Positions 12,617-22,225 of a stretch of 64,000 nucleotides of DNA are shown piece after piece (position 1 is the first letter of the stretch; every line of letters starts with the position of its first letter). Below the pieces are notes generated by a model, which saw nothing but the letters and a program-made list of their open reading frames with translations, did not search any database and was not told the DNA's origin. Both the position numbers and the translations under genes were made by a program. Origin of the DNA: Salmonella enterica subsp. enterica serovar Choleraesuis (GTDB lineage: Bacteria > Pseudomonadota > Gammaproteobacteria > Enterobacterales > Enterobacteriaceae); NCBI GenBank assembly GCA_022846635.1, contig AP025685.1, forward strand, positions 3,472,001 to 3,536,000, in the 5' to 3' direction.

Positions 12617-14275
12617 ATGTCCTCCGCCCGCTTACAACAGCAATTTATTCGCCTGTGGCAATACTGCGATGGCAAGCCGACCGATACCACGCTCGAACTC
12701 CTGGCTGGAGAGCTTTGCTGCTCCAGACGTCATATGCGTAGTCTGCTTAACGCCATGCAACAGCAGGGCTGGATTGAATGGCAGGCTCAGGTGGGGCGAG
12801 GCAAACGCTCCCGACTCAACTTTGTACGCAGCGGCCCGGATCTCCAGCGTCAACGTGCCAGCATGTTGCTCGAGCAAGGGCGCATCGACCGGGTTGCCGA
12901 TATGCTCGGGGACGAGCAAGCGCTACGCCAGATGATTGTCTCCCACCTCGGGCGCAGCTTCCGCCAGGGGCGACATATTTTGCGTGTCCTCTACTACCGC
13001 CCGCTGCAAAACCTGCTGCCGGGCAGCGCTCTGCGGCGTTCCGAGACTCATATTGCACGCCAGATATTTAGCGGGCTGACCAAAATAAATGAGGAAAATG
13101 GGGAAGTAGAAGCAGATATCGCTCATCACTGGCAGGCAATAACCGATCTCCACTGGCGATTTTTTCTGCGTCCGGGCATTCGCTTCCACCATGGCCGCGA
13201 TCTGGATATGCAGGATGTCATCAGCTCCCTGACCAGGATTAATCATCAGGCGCTATATGCCAATATCATCCGCATCGACTCACCTACTCCCTGGACACTG
13301 GATATTTATCTGCAACAGCCGGACGCCTGGCTACCCTGGCTTCTGGGTCAGGTTAGCGCCATGATCCTGCCGCAGGAGTGGCGAGAAATGGATGACTTCA
13401 GCCGCAAACCGGTCGGCACCGGCCCTTATGCCGTAGCGCATAACACTACTGAACGACTTCAGATCCAGGCATTCGATGACTATTTCGGGTACCGGGCGCT
13501 TATTGATGAGGTCGATTTTTGGGTATTACCAGATGCTGCGGAAGATCCGCTCTGCGGCGTGCAATTACAAAGCGACACTCACTCTCCACAGGCCGTAGAA
13601 AGTCGGCTGGAGGAAGGTTGCTACTATCTTCTGTTTGACAGGCGCTCCCGGCGCGGCGCGGACCCTGCCGTTCGCCAGTGGCTGTGCCAGGTGCTATCTC
13701 CGTTTAACCTGATATATCGTTCCCAGCCGCAATATCAGCGCTATTGGTTCCCGGCTCTTGGTCTGCTGCCGCGCTGGCACCACGCGCCCGAAGCCACCAG
13801 CACCCCACGTCCGGAAGGTTTGCGCCAGGTTATCCTGAGTTTTTATGGATCCCACGTTGAGCATCAAATTATCGTGCGTAGCATGCAAACGATCCTCGCC
13901 GAACATGGCGTTGAGTTGATAATCCAGGAAGTTAGCTACGAAGAGTGGTATCAAGGGGAACGGAACAGCGACGTGTGGTTAAATAGCGCCAACTTTACCC
14001 AGCCCCTGGATTTCTCACTGTTTGCCCACTGCTTTGAAACACCGCTTATTCATCGCGCTTTGAAACTGGACTGGCAGCATGATGTCACCCTTTGGCGCGA
14101 AAAGAGGCTGGATTTGGCAGCATGGTGCCAACAACGGGTAGCTAGCCAGGATATGCTGCCACTGATCCACCACTGGCTAACCATCCAGGGTCAGCGCAGC
14201 CTGCGCGGGTTGAGAATGAACACACTCGGCTGGTTCGACTTTAAATCAGCGTGGTTTGCACCGCCGGAGCCGTGA
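12617..14275 (+). CDS. sgrR: Transcriptional activator SgrR
   Basis: 552 residues (551 in E. coli) and colinear with it. An N-terminal winged-helix domain (SgrR_N, about 1-115) contains [16 protein letters not shown]-terminal region like family-5 solute-binding proteins (about 160-500) probably senses a small molecule linked to sugar-phosphate stress. SgrR activates the divergent sgrS RNA. It is followed on the same strand by thiBPQ after a 162-bp gap, as in E. coli. setA, which lies beyond sgrS in E. coli, is absent here; leuD follows directly. Confidence 0.96.
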   Translation: MSSARLQQQFIRLWQYCDGKPTDTTLELLAGELCCSRRHMRSLLNAMQQQGWIEWQAQVGRGKRSRLNFVRSGPDLQRQRASMLLEQGRIDRVADMLGDEQALRQMIVSHLGRSFRQGRHILRVLYYRPLQNLLPGSALRRSETHIARQIFSGLTKINEENGEVEADIAHHWQAITDLHWRFFLRPGIRFHHGRDLDMQDVISSLTRINHQALYANIIRIDSPTPWTLDIYLQQPDAWLPWLLGQVSAMILPQEWREMDDFSRKPVGTGPYAVAHNTTERLQIQAFDDYFGYRALIDEVDFWVLPDAAEDPLCGVQLQSDTHSPQAVESRLEEGCYYLLFDRRSRRGADPAVRQWLCQVLSPFNLIYRSQPQYQRYWFPALGLLPRWHHAPEATSTPRPEGLRQVILSFYGSHVEHQIIVRSMQTILAEHGVELIIQEVSYEEWYQGERNSDVWLNSANFTQPLDFSLFAHCFETPLIHRALKLDWQHDVTLWREKRLDLAAWCQQRVASQDMLPLIHHWLTIQGQRSLRGLRMNTLGWFDFKSAWFAPPEP

Positions 14276-14317
14276 ATCTTTCGCCATCCGTATGAAATAA
14301 CTACAATAACCAAAACT

Positions 14318-14390
14318 AAAGGGTAAAAGCGGCTAGACGCTATATATAACCCCGTCACACCTGCACCATTTAATATCGGCAATAAGAAAA
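14318..14390 (+). promoter_or_regulatory. Degenerate TPP riboswitch (THI box) remnant upstream of thiB
   Basis: In E. coli this gap holds a TPP riboswitch. Here several blocks still align: AACCCCGTC, ACACCTG, TAATATCGGC and GGGTAAAAGC, against the canonical TACCCGTC, GAACCTG, TAATGCCGGC and GGGGTGC. The nearly invariant CTGAGA is replaced by CTATAT, the GAACCTGATC block is altered to ACACCTGCAC, and the closing GCGAAGGGA has become GCAATAAGA. The element is therefore probably non-functional. The alignment was made by eye against the remembered consensus. Confidence 0.55.
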
Positions 14391-14437
14391 GGCCTGGCCT
14401 GGACTCATAGCCCATCTCTCTTTAACAGGAGTGCAAA

Positions 14438-15421
14438 GTGTTCAAATATTCTCTGTCCCTGCTGGCGCTAATCGCTATGCCGGTATTCGCTCAGCCCCAA
14501 CTGACGGTCTACACCTACGACTCCTTTGCCAGCGAATGGGGACCCGGGCCAAACATCAAAAAGGCCTTTGAAGCTCAATGTAACTGCCAGCTGAAATTTG
14601 TGGTGCTGGAAGATAGCGTTGCCATGTTTAACCGGATACGGATGGAAGGCAAACGAACCAAAGCCGATGTGGTGCTGGGGCTGGATAACAATTTGTTGGA
14701 GGCCGCTCGCCAGTCCGGTCTGTTTGCACCGTCACAGGTTGATACCTCCAAACTGAAGGTACCGGGCGGCTGGCAGGACGATACTTTCGTTCCTTATGAT
14801 TACGGCTACTTTGCTTTTATCTACGATAAAAATCGCCTTAAAAATCCTCCACAAAGCCTTAAAGAGCTGGTAAATAGCCCGGAAAAATGGCGGGTTATCT
14901 ACCAGGATCCGCGCACCAGCACGCCGGGGCTTGGCCTGCTACTGTGGATGCAGAAAGTCTTTGGTGATGACGCACCGCAGGCCTGGCAGAAACTGGCCAA
15001 AAAGACCGTCACCGTCACCAAAGGCTGGAGTGAAGCCTATGGCCTGTTTCTCAAAGGCGAAGGTGACATGGTGCTGAGCTACACCACCTCACCGGCTTAT
15101 CATCTCATTGAAGAGCATAAAACTAATTATACCGCCGCCAGTTTTAGCGAAGGGCACTATATGCAGGTTGAGGTAGCGGCCCGGCTTGCTTCCAGCAAAC
15201 AGCCTGAGCTGGCAAATCAGTTCATGAAGTTTGTCATCTCACCTGAATTCCAGAATACGATCCCAACCGGTAACTGGATGTATCCGGTGACCGGCGTTCC
15301 ATTACCCGAGGGTTTTGAAAAACTGGTTAAACCGGCTAAAACACTCGAGTTCAACTCACAGGAAATTGCCCGCCAACGCGCAGCATGGGTTCAGTTATGG
15401 CAAAACGCTCTCAGCCGTTAA
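14438..15421 (+). CDS. thiB: Thiamine/TPP-binding periplasmic protein ThiB
   Basis: 327 residues. GTG start with AGGAG upstream. An N-terminal signal peptide MFKYSLSLLALIAMPVFA is likely cleaved before QPQ. The mature protein is a type-2 periplasmic solute-binding protein closely matching E. coli ThiB (TbpA), with blocks TVYTYDSFA, KADVVLGLDNN and QDPRTSTPGLGLLLWMQKV. It delivers thiamine and its phosphates to the ThiPQ ABC importer. It overlaps the start of thiP by 25 nt. Confidence 0.97.
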   Translation: MFKYSLSLLALIAMPVFAQPQLTVYTYDSFASEWGPGPNIKKAFEAQCNCQLKFVVLEDSVAMFNRIRMEGKRTKADVVLGLDNNLLEAARQSGLFAPSQVDTSKLKVPGGWQDDTFVPYDYGYFAFIYDKNRLKNPPQSLKELVNSPEKWRVIYQDPRTSTPGLGLLLWMQKVFGDDAPQAWQKLAKKTVTVTKGWSEAYGLFLKGEGDMVLSYTTSPAYHLIEEHKTNYTAASFSEGHYMQVEVAARLASSKQPELANQFMKFVISPEFQNTIPTGNWMYPVTGVPLPEGFEKLVKPAKTLEFNSQEIARQRAAWVQLWQNALSR

Positions 15422-17007
15422 TTGCAAGCTGGATAGTGCCCGGCGCCATCGCTGCGCTGTTACTGCTGGGTGTTGCTATTAGCGCCTTTATGGCGCTCTG
15501 GACAAGCGCACCACCGCTCAACTTCAGTAACCTGTGGCAAGATAGCTGGCTGTGGCACGTGGTGCGCTTTTCATTCTGGCAGGCATTTCTTTCTACCCTG
15601 CTCGCAACGCTGCCCGCAATACCTCTGTCCCGCGCCCTATTCCGCCGCCGCTTTCCCGGGCGGCGCGCACTGCTGCGCCTGTGCGCTATGTCGCTGGTGC
15701 TGCCGGTGCTGGTAGCTGTGTTCGGAATATTGAGCGTATACGGCCATAATGGCTGGCTGGCAAAGCTGTTTGCCTGGCTCGGTATAACCTGGAATTTTTC
15801 CCCTTATGGCCTGACCGGCATATTACTGGCGCACGTATTTTTTAACCTGCCGCTGGCGACCCGTCTGCTGTTACAGGCGCTGGAGCAAATTCCTGGCGAA
15901 CAGCGCCAACTGGCGGCACAGCTGGGCATGTGCGGCTGGAATCTGTTCCGACTGTTGGAATGGCCATGGCTAAGACGGGCCCTGCTGCCCGCCGCCTCGC
16001 TGATATTTATGCTGTGCTTTGCAAGCTTCGCTACGATTCTGGCACTCGGCGGCGGCCCCGGAGCCACAACGATTGAGCTGGCTATCTTCCAGGCTCTCAA
16101 TTACGACTTCGATCCCGGACGAGCCGCACTACTAGCCCTGATTCAGATGGTCTGCTGCCTCGGTCTGATGTTGCTAAGCCAAAGGTTCACCCGCCAGCTT
16201 CCCACCGCTGCGCCCTCGCGCAACGCCTGGCGGGACCGGCAAAGCGGCCGGCTTGCGCGCTTTGGCGATACGCTCATCATCAGCGCCGCCCTGCTCCTGC
16301 TATTACCACCGTTGATAGCAATTATCGCCGATGGGCTCAGCGGCTCTCCACTCACGGTATTACAGCGCCCCGCTCTATGGCAGGCGGCGTGGACGTCGCT
16401 GCGCATTGCCGTATCTGCGGCGCTGCTCTGCGTCTCTCTTACCCTCATGTTGCTATGGAGCGCGCGCGAGCTCAGATTGCGTCACAATATTTTCAGCGGC
16501 GAATTGCTCGAGATGAGCGGTATGCTGATTCTGGCAATGCCCGGCATCGTACTGGCAACCGGTTTCTTTTTGTTGCTCAATAACACGGTTGGGCTTCCGG
16601 ATAGGGCTGATGGCATCGTTATATTTGCCAACGCGCTGATGGCAATTCCTTATGCTCTTAAAGTGCTGGAAAACCCGATGCGCGATCTGGCCGCAGGCTA
16701 TAACCCACTGTGTCAAAGTTTAGGTATTCAGGGATTTACCCGGCTGCGGGTCATTGAACTGCGCGCGCTGCGCGGCCCGTTAACTCAGGCGCTGGCGTTT
16801 GCCTGTGTTCTATCGACCGGAGATTTCGGGGTCATTGCCCTATTCGGCAATGAGGATTTCCGCACCCTGCCTTTTTATCTCTATCAACAGTTAGGCGCTT
16901 ATCGCAGCGATGACGGTGCAGTTACTGCAATGCTACTCCTGCTGTTCTGCTTTGTGCTCTTTACCGTCTTTGAATACGCTTCGGGGAATCATGATAAAGC
17001 TCGATAA
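15397..17007 (+). CDS. thiP: Thiamine ABC transporter permease ThiP
   Basis: 536 residues (same as E. coli), starting [12 protein letters not shown]; four codons of upstream open frame are ignored. It is an internally duplicated inner-membrane permease with about 12 hydrophobic segments. Each half ends in a cytoplasmic EAA-type loop ([15 protein letters not shown] near 175, and [20 protein letters not shown] near 440). The gene overlaps thiB upstream and thiQ downstream, so the three are co-translated as thiBPQ. Confidence 0.97.
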   Translation: MAKRSQPLIASWIVPGAIAALLLLGVAISAFMALWTSAPPLNFSNLWQDSWLWHVVRFSFWQAFLSTLLATLPAIPLSRALFRRRFPGRRALLRLCAMSLVLPVLVAVFGILSVYGHNGWLAKLFAWLGITWNFSPYGLTGILLAHVFFNLPLATRLLLQALEQIPGEQRQLAAQLGMCGWNLFRLLEWPWLRRALLPAASLIFMLCFASFATILALGGGPGATTIELAIFQALNYDFDPGRAALLALIQMVCCLGLMLLSQRFTRQLPTAAPSRNAWRDRQSGRLARFGDTLIISAALLLLLPPLIAIIADGLSGSPLTVLQRPALWQAAWTSLRIAVSAALLCVSLTLMLLWSARELRLRHNIFSGELLEMSGMLILAMPGIVLATGFFLLLNNTVGLPDRADGIVIFANALMAIPYALKVLENPMRDLAAGYNPLCQSLGIQGFTRLRVIELRALRGPLTQALAFACVLSTGDFGVIALFGNEDFRTLPFYLYQQLGAYRSDDGAVTAMLLLLFCFVLFTVFEYASGNHDKAR

Positions 17008-17692
17008 CATTACCTGGCAGTGGCAAAACCAGCCAATGCACTTTCACTTCAGCGCCGCCCCCGGCGAGCGGATCGCCGTGCTCGGCCCGAGCGGTGCGGG
17101 TAAAAGTACGCTGCTAAGCCTGATAGCAGGCTTTTTGATTCCGGATGGCGGTCAGCTAATACTGGCAGGTCACGACCAGCACGGCGTTCCCCCGGCTCAA
17201 AGGCCAGTCTCAATGCTGTTTCAGGATAACAATGTGTTCCCCCATCTGACGGTACGGCAGAATATCTCGCTGGGCCTTAATCCCGGGTTACGTTTGACGC
17301 TGTCGCAGCAGGGGCAGGTGCAGGAAATAGCGCGGCAGATGGGGCTTGGTGAGCTGCTGGATAGATTACCGGGTACGTTATCCGGCGGCCAGCGCCAGCG
17401 TATAGCCCTCGCGCGCTGCCTGATTCGCGAACAGCCAATATTATTACTCGATGAGCCTTTTTCTGCGCTGGATCCCGCGCTGCGTCGCGAGATGCTGGCA
17501 CTGTTGAATGAACAGTGCCAGGTACGCGGCCTGACGCTGCTCATGGTCTCTCATACTCTGGAAGATGCGGCGCGGATTGCCCCGCGCAGCCTGGTGGTCG
17601 CCGAAGGGAAAATCGTCTGGGACGGAGCGACTAAATCCCTGCTTGAAGGGGAATCCCCGGCCGCTCCCTGGCTGGGGATCGGCGATAGCTAA
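16991..17692 (+). CDS. thiQ: Thiamine ABC transporter ATP-binding protein ThiQ
   Basis: The start at [11 protein letters not shown] gives 233 residues (232 in E. coli) and overlaps the thiP end by 17 nt. It has Walker [10 protein letters not shown] (32-40), the signature [15 protein letters not shown], Walker [13 protein letters not shown] and the H-loop VSHTLEDA. It powers thiamine and TPP import with ThiB and ThiP. The gene ends 4 bp before the convergent yabI stop, with no obvious intrinsic terminator between them. Confidence 0.97.
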   Translation: MIKLDNITWQWQNQPMHFHFSAAPGERIAVLGPSGAGKSTLLSLIAGFLIPDGGQLILAGHDQHGVPPAQRPVSMLFQDNNVFPHLTVRQNISLGLNPGLRLTLSQQGQVQEIARQMGLGELLDRLPGTLSGGQRQRIALARCLIREQPILLLDEPFSALDPALRREMLALLNEQCQVRGLTLLMVSHTLEDAARIAPRSLVVAEGKIVWDGATKSLLEGESPAAPWLGIGDS

Positions 17693-17696
17693 CCGC

Positions 17697-18470
17697 TTAG
17701 TGCGGACGTACCACCTGCCACAGCACATCAATATAGACCGGCATCAGCGGATGTCGGGCCAGCATAATTAGTGCAGCGATTGCCACCACCGCGACAAGCG
17801 GCGCGAGCCATAGCAGACGACGCGGTGGAAGTAATCGGCCCAGGCGTCCGCTGGCCGAAGCTTTGCGGCTGCGCCATGCGCGCCAACAGAGCCAGACCGC
17901 AAGCCACAGGAGCAGCGCCACCCCAAGCAGCGCCCACTTAAACAGGCTACTCTGGCCATCGGATGGGATATTTATTGCCGCACCGGCCAAAATGCCAGGC
18001 AGGAAATAGACCGGTGGCCACAAGAGGCAACCCAGTATATTTGGCGGCAAAAACTTGCGCAGACTCAGTCCCAGCATACCGGCTACCATCGGTACCAGCG
18101 GACGGGTCGGCCCGACAAATCGTCCAATCAGGATAGTCGCCATACTATGCTGATGCAGCGCGTATTCCGTTTTAGTCAGCAGGGTTTTGTAACGTTTCAG
18201 AAAGCTCCAGCGGTGCAGCGGCCCCTTAAAACGCCAGCCCAGCCACCATGAGATCCAGTCTCCCAACAGGCATCCCACCACGCCTGCGGCCCACGCGTAA
18301 TAGAAGCTAATTTCCCCATTGCCTATCAGCGCACCTAATCCCGCCATGACAACGGTGCCGGGCACAATAAGCCCTACCAGCGCTAAAGACTCAAGGAAGG
18401 CGAACAGCGCAACCGCAATCAACGCATAGGTTGTCGATTGGGTAATAAAATGTTCCAGAAATGCTTCCAT
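17697..18470 (-). CDS. yabI: DedA-family inner-membrane protein YabI
   Basis: 257 residues with several hydrophobic segments (about 15-50, 55-80, 112-160, 170-200, 225-250). It carries the DedA family signatures: FLESLALVGLIVPG (25-38) and GRFVGPTRPLVPMVAG (116-131), including the conserved acidic residue and the arginines. DedA proteins act in membrane homeostasis and proton-motive-force maintenance, and some recycle lipid carriers; the exact role of YabI is not established. Position between thiQ and the araC-like gene is as in E. coli. Confidence 0.93.
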   Translation of the reverse strand: MEAFLEHFITQSTTYALIAVALFAFLESLALVGLIVPGTVVMAGLGALIGNGEISFYYAWAAGVVGCLLGDWISWWLGWRFKGPLHRWSFLKRYKTLLTKTEYALHQHSMATILIGRFVGPTRPLVPMVAGMLGLSLRKFLPPNILGCLLWPPVYFLPGILAGAAINIPSDGQSSLFKWALLGVALLLWLAVWLCWRAWRSRKASASGRLGRLLPPRRLLWLAPLVAVVAIAALIMLARHPLMPVYIDVLWQVVRPH

Positions 18471-18525
18471 AAAGTTTCCGCCAGATTAATGAAGCGCCGA
18501 TTCTCAATGGATTACGCCCTACGCG

Positions 18526-19416
18526 TCAATAGCCAACTACATCTGCGCCAATAGACTCGGGCTGATGCGCTGGCGTATCTGTTTCGGCTCTGCAGGCTCG
18601 AAACTCGCGGGGGCTTACCCCGGTACACTTCTTAAAAACTCGGGAAAAATAGAGCTGATCGTCAAATCCCAGGCGGCGGCCTACCCCTGCTATCGGCAAT
18701 CGCGTTGTAGACAATAGTAGTTTAGCCTGGACTATGCGTTGCTCCTCACGCCAGCTAGAAACGCTGATGCCAAAAGCCTCGCGGAACAGATGCGACAAAC
18801 GCGAAGATGAGAGACAAACGTGGTGTGCCACCTGAGCGACTTCAAATCGGCTGTCGGTGAGATGTTCAGTAATGAACCGGCAGGCCGCCCGTACCCGTGT
18901 ATCCAGAGGTGCGGATTTCTCCCCGCCGGTCGCAACCATACGGCGAAGCAGTAATTGCTCGAGTAAATTCAGCGCTAATGCCTCGCTGTAATGTCCGCGG
19001 CTTTGTGCTGTCTCTACTATCTGGCGAAACAGTGCCATCACCTCTTCACTGAGGGAATCTCCAGGCCGATATCTGGCAACGCCAGCGGCCCCGTCAGGCC
19101 AGTGCAGCCATTCGTACCAGTGAATCGGCGGCTGAAAATAGATCCACTGATATTGCCAGCTCCGGCTCTGTTCAGCCCGATGACAGGTCATCCCTGTGCC
19201 GGGCTGTAGTAATACCAAATCGCCAGCCCGACAATAAACCCGATGCTCCTTCTGGATAATCACACCCGTACCGCTTAGCGTCAGATTCAGCACGTAGCCT
19301 TTCATTCCATCCGGAAAGTTTTTCGCTGCGTTCAGCGTAGCTCCATTTTCAACTATCGACGTTCCGGTCATAACCCGGTCTGTGGTCGGAACGGTGGAAT
19401 GGAAATTATCGCTCAT
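18526..19416 (-). CDS. AraC-like transcriptional regulator with a diverged sugar pocket
   Basis: 296 residues from the ATG at 19416 (AGGGAG upstream). It sits in the araC position next to yabI. The C-terminal two-HTH domain (about 175-275) is very close to E. coli AraC: VCLSSSRLSHLFRE, SWREEQRI, AKLLLSTTR and FDDQLYFSRVFKKCTG. The N-terminal arm and barrel are much less similar. By alignment, the arabinose-contact residues Arg38, Tyr82 and His93 of E. coli become Phe, Cys and Tyr, Thr24 becomes Ser, and Trp95 is kept. araBAD is absent from its usual neighbouring place. DNA specificity is probably AraC-like but the inducer is likely different. A neutral name is used because arabinose response is doubtful. 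Confidence 0.8.
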   Translation of the reverse strand: MSDNFHSTVPTTDRVMTGTSIVENGATLNAAKNFPDGMKGYVLNLTLSGTGVIIQKEHRVYCRAGDLVLLQPGTGMTCHRAEQSRSWQYQWIYFQPPIHWYEWLHWPDGAAGVARYRPGDSLSEEVMALFRQIVETAQSRGHYSEALALNLLEQLLLRRMVATGGEKSAPLDTRVRAACRFITEHLTDSRFEVAQVAHHVCLSSSRLSHLFREAFGISVSSWREEQRIVQAKLLLSTTRLPIAGVGRRLGFDDQLYFSRVFKKCTGVSPREFRACRAETDTPAHQPESIGADVVGY

Positions 19417-19583
19417 CACAATCGGCACTCCCTGCCAGGCATCCAGAATAGCGCTCCAACATTTCTGCCTTACGAGCATTAATGTCTGCCAATTCATTGA
19501 TATGAAGAGTCTAAAATAATCACTGAAGCGGCTGGAAATATCCACGAGCGCACCCTGCTACCGCTCACACTTTTTGAGCAAAG

Positions 19584-19599
19584 TAGCCAATCATCCATA
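19584..19599 (+). promoter_or_regulatory. Candidate AraC-type half-site
   Basis: TAGC-N6-TCCATA matches every fixed base of the AraC half-site TAGC-N7-TCCATA, but the spacer is one base short. It lies between the araC-like gene and adhP. Confidence 0.45.
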
Positions 19600-19692
19600 T
19601 ATTCAGCCATTTCGGTCTGACATCCCACAGAACTCCGGCATAAAGTTAATCCGGGCCAAATTCTGAAAAGCACCCGCTATCGAGGTTTGAAA

Positions 19693-19709
19693 CCGCAATT
19701 TGATCCATA
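19693..19709 (+). promoter_or_regulatory. Second candidate AraC-type half-site
   Basis: CCGC-N7-TCCATA has the correct 7-base spacer, a perfect B-box TCCATA and a half-matching A-box. It lies 110 bp downstream of the first candidate in the same orientation. Confidence 0.4.
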
Positions 19710-19846
19710 ACAAAAATTAACTATTAATGGTTATTTCGGATTGCATATCGTTAACCATGAAACAACAATGATGCCTGATTCATCACATGCAATTTGGATG
19801 CAATGGTTCCCCTGTATCCCCGTAAAATTCACCAGGAGACAAATAG

Positions 19847-20863
19847 ATGAAAGCAGCTGTAGTCAACAAATCCCACCAGGTCGACATTATCGATAAACCT
19901 ATTCGCGCGCTGAAGCATGGTGAAGCCATGCTAGAAATGGAGTGCTGCGGCGTCTGCCATACCGACCTGCACGTTAAAAACGGCGACTATGGCGACCGTA
20001 CCGGCGTGACTCTCGGCCATGAAGGTATCGGTATCGTTAAGGAAATTGGGCCGGGCGTCACCTCATTAAAAGTGGGCGACAGAGCCAGCGTCGCATGGTT
20101 TTTCCAGGGCTGCGGTCACTGCGAATACTGTAACAGCGGTAATGAAACCCTGTGCCGTGAAGTGAAAAACGCGGGCTATACCGTAGATGGCGGTATGGCA
20201 GAGTCTTGCATTGTGGTTGCCGACTACGCGGTGAAAGTGCCTGAAGGCCTCGACCCAGCGGCTGCCAGCAGTATCACCTGTGCAGGTGTCACAACTTACA
20301 AAGCCGTTAAAGTCTCCGGCATCAAACCTGGGCAGTGGATTGCAATTTACGGTCTCGGCGGTCTCGGCAACCTGGCACTGCAATATGCTAAAAACGTCTT
20401 CAATGCCAAAGTTATTGCTATCGACGTAAACGACCAGCAACTGGCTTTTGCCGCTGAAAGCGGTGCCGATCTGACCGTTAACTCGAAAACAGAAGATGCT
20501 GCAAAAATTATTCAGGAGAAAACCGGCGGAGCCCATGCGGCGGTAGTCACTGCGGTCGCTAAATCTGCCTTTAACTCAGCGGTAGACGCCGTGCGTGCCG
20601 GAGGCCGCGTGGTGGCCGTTGGCCTTCCTCCGGAAGCAATGAGCCTGAGCATTCCACGCCTGGTGCTGGACGGTATTCAGGTTATCGGCTCACTGGTCGG
20701 TACCCGCCAGGATCTGACCGAGGCTTTCCAGTTCGCCGTTGAAGGTAAAGTTGTTCCTACCGTTACCCGTCGCCCAATTGAAGACATCAACGCTATCTTC
20801 AGCGAAATGGAACAAGGCAAGATCAAAGGCCGTATGGTTATCGATTTGCGTTCTAAGGGCTAA
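19847..20863 (+). CDS. adhP: Zinc-dependent alcohol dehydrogenase AdhP
   Basis: 338 residues, very close to E. coli AdhP (336), a cytosolic NAD-dependent medium-chain dehydrogenase acting on ethanol and similar primary alcohols. Catalytic zinc ligands are Cys37 (CGVCHTD) and the GHE block near 58. Structural zinc cysteines are Cys89, 92, 95 and 103 ([16 protein letters not shown]). The Rossmann motif GLGGLGNLA follows. In E. coli adhP lies near 33 min, so its presence here, next to an AraC-like regulator, is a rearrangement. A strong terminator follows. Confidence 0.95.
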   Translation: MKAAVVNKSHQVDIIDKPIRALKHGEAMLEMECCGVCHTDLHVKNGDYGDRTGVTLGHEGIGIVKEIGPGVTSLKVGDRASVAWFFQGCGHCEYCNSGNETLCREVKNAGYTVDGGMAESCIVVADYAVKVPEGLDPAAASSITCAGVTTYKAVKVSGIKPGQWIAIYGLGGLGNLALQYAKNVFNAKVIAIDVNDQQLAFAAESGADLTVNSKTEDAAKIIQEKTGGAHAAVVTAVAKSAFNSAVDAVRAGGRVVAVGLPPEAMSLSIPRLVLDGIQVIGSLVGTRQDLTEAFQFAVEGKVVPTVTRRPIEDINAIFSEMEQGKIKGRMVIDLRSKG

Positions 20864-20895
20864 GAGCTGTAGATATTAAATCGCGATAGATACAA

Positions 20896-20928
20896 TAAAG
20901 CCGCCTTGAACTTAAGGCGGCTTTTTAC
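20896..20928 (+). terminator. adhP terminator
   Basis: AAAGCCGCCTT, a short loop and AAGGCGGCTTTTT follow the adhP stop by about 30 bp. The stem may also work for the convergent GNAT gene, though its T-tract on that strand is weaker. Confidence 0.88.
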
Positions 20929-20955
20929 TGCCCCCTTTAGGCGGCGAATTCAGCT

Positions 20956-21399
20956 TTATGGCAAAGCAAGGTGCAGTAAAGGGTAAGGATTCCCCTGGCC
21001 ATCCAGTTCAGAGCGGCTGTTAACTACAAAGCCGTGATGCTGATAAAAGCCCAGCGCCGCCGGATTCTGTTCATTCACGTCTACCTGAGTCGCTTGCAAA
21101 TGCTCAACGGCATAACGCAGCAGGCCGCTGCCCACACCTTTCCCCTGCGCATCTGGTGCGACAAACAGCATTTCAATATTGCCCTGATGCACGCCGATAA
21201 AGCCCTGGGCTGTGCCCGCCTCATCTCGCCATACCATGAGCTGAACCGCCGGGAAATAGTGTTGTAAAATCGGCTCGCGCAAATCGATTATCTGCTGCTC
21301 GGGCAAAAAGTGGTGGCTGGCGCGAACCGACGCCTCCCACAGTATCAGCAACTCCGGATAGTCTGCGGCCACAGCGGCCATAATTCGATTAATCATCAT
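20956..21399 (-). CDS. GNAT-family N-acetyltransferase, YjaB-like
   Basis: 147 residues with the GNAT fold. The acetyl-CoA motif is LFVAPDAQGKGVGSGLL (about 77-93), followed by DVNEQNPAALGFYQHHGF and the C-terminal GNPYPLLHL. These blocks, and RASHHFLPEQQI near the N-terminus, resemble E. coli YjaB. The natural substrate is unknown. The ATG overlaps the 3' end of the upstream GntR-type regulator gene by 11 nt, so the two are probably translationally coupled. It is not adjacent to gla genes in E. coli. Confidence 0.85.
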   Translation of the reverse strand: MMINRIMAAVAADYPELLILWEASVRASHHFLPEQQIIDLREPILQHYFPAVQLMVWRDEAGTAQGFIGVHQGNIEMLFVAPDAQGKGVGSGLLRYAVEHLQATQVDVNEQNPAALGFYQHHGFVVNSRSELDGQGNPYPLLHLALP

Positions 21400-22102
21400 T
21401 CCCTGCCGTTAGGGTATCACCCTGTTCCAAAATAGCGCGAATCACCGGAACGGGCGTCATCAGATGCTGGTAGATATAGACCTCAGCCTTATCAATATCG
21501 CGCGTCAGCACCATGTCCATCAGAAGCTGGTGCTCCTCTCTTTTTTCCTCAAGCGCAGCAGGTGAAAACACTGTGCGCTGAAGCCAGATCTGCCGGTAAC
21601 GCTCCGCCTGGTCAGCCAGAAAAGTTCGCGCCTGTAGCAGGCTTTGAGAACCACAACCTGCGGCAATCGCGCTGTGAAAAGCCTTGTGACGTGCATCCCA
21701 AACATCCAGCATCTCCTGCTGGCTGTGTAATTCATCTACCCGCGACAGGGTATACGCTTTTGCCACCACCTCAGCCTCCCACTGCTCGTCTCCGCGCAGC
21801 AATGCCAGGCGAACAATCAGTGCCTCCAGACGCGCTCGCGCATCGTAAACATCGGTAAGCTCTGCCAGCGACATCGATGCCACCCGATACCCTTTCTGGT
21901 TGATAGCGACCACCAGCCGCTCAGCTACCAGCTGGGACAATACCTCGCGCAGCGGCCCGACGCCGGTATCGTAGCGCTCCTTAAGCGCGCTCATGAGCAG
22001 CCGGGAGCCGGGCGGAAAAATTCCGCGCAGAATATCGTTTTTCAGCCGCGTGTAGGCGTCCTGTTCCTGGGCTTCCGGCGAGCTTCCAATAACGTCGGTC
22101 AT
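21389..22102 (-). CDS. glaR: GntR/FCD-family repressor, GlaR (CsiR)-like
   Basis: 237 residues from the ATG at 22102, preceded by AGGA at good spacing; a TTG six codons upstream is less likely. An N-terminal winged helix (about 15-80) contains YDTGVGPLREVLSQLVAERLV, followed by NQKGYRVASMS as in E. coli GlaR. The C-terminal FCD ligand domain has DARHKAFHSAIAAGCGS, and similarity to GlaR is clear throughout. In E. coli GlaR represses glaH-lhgO-gabDTP and is relieved by glutarate. Here it is divergent from glaH with a 175-bp shared promoter region, rather than at the far end of the cluster. Confidence 0.9.
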   Translation of the reverse strand: MTDVIGSSPEAQEQDAYTRLKNDILRGIFPPGSRLLMSALKERYDTGVGPLREVLSQLVAERLVVAINQKGYRVASMSLAELTDVYDARARLEALIVRLALLRGDEQWEAEVVAKAYTLSRVDELHSQQEMLDVWDARHKAFHSAIAAGCGSQSLLQARTFLADQAERYRQIWLQRTVFSPAALEEKREEHQLLMDMVLTRDIDKAEVYIYQHLMTPVPVIRAILEQGDTLTAGNDD

Positions 22103-22194
22103 AGCGCGATTCCTGTTCAAATAGATCGTTTGTTACATGATACACAATCCGGAAGTAAATAGTGAATCACACAAAATGACGACATATTTTAAAA

Positions 22195-22225
22195 ATGTAG
22201 ACATTATTAATTTTACTGACTACAT
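22195..22225. promoter_or_regulatory. Inverted repeat in the glaR-glaH promoter region
   Basis: ATGTAG (22195-22200) and CTACAT (22220-22225) form an inverted repeat centred between the divergent genes in an AT-rich stretch. It is a candidate operator for GlaR. This is inference from position and symmetry only. Confidence 0.4.

Larger units (their letters stand above)
19417..19846. other. Divergent araC-like/adhP intergenic region
   Basis: 430 bp, AT-rich toward adhP. It holds two candidate AraC-type half-sites, listed separately. adhP has an AGGAG ribosome-binding site 6-10 nt before its ATG. No further gene is seen. Confidence 0.5.

Noticed and set aside
22141..22190. CRP-like site upstream of glaH
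   Set aside because: Only a TCACA half-site is visible; the matching TGTGA arm at the right spacing is missing, although E. coli glaH is CRP-dependent.
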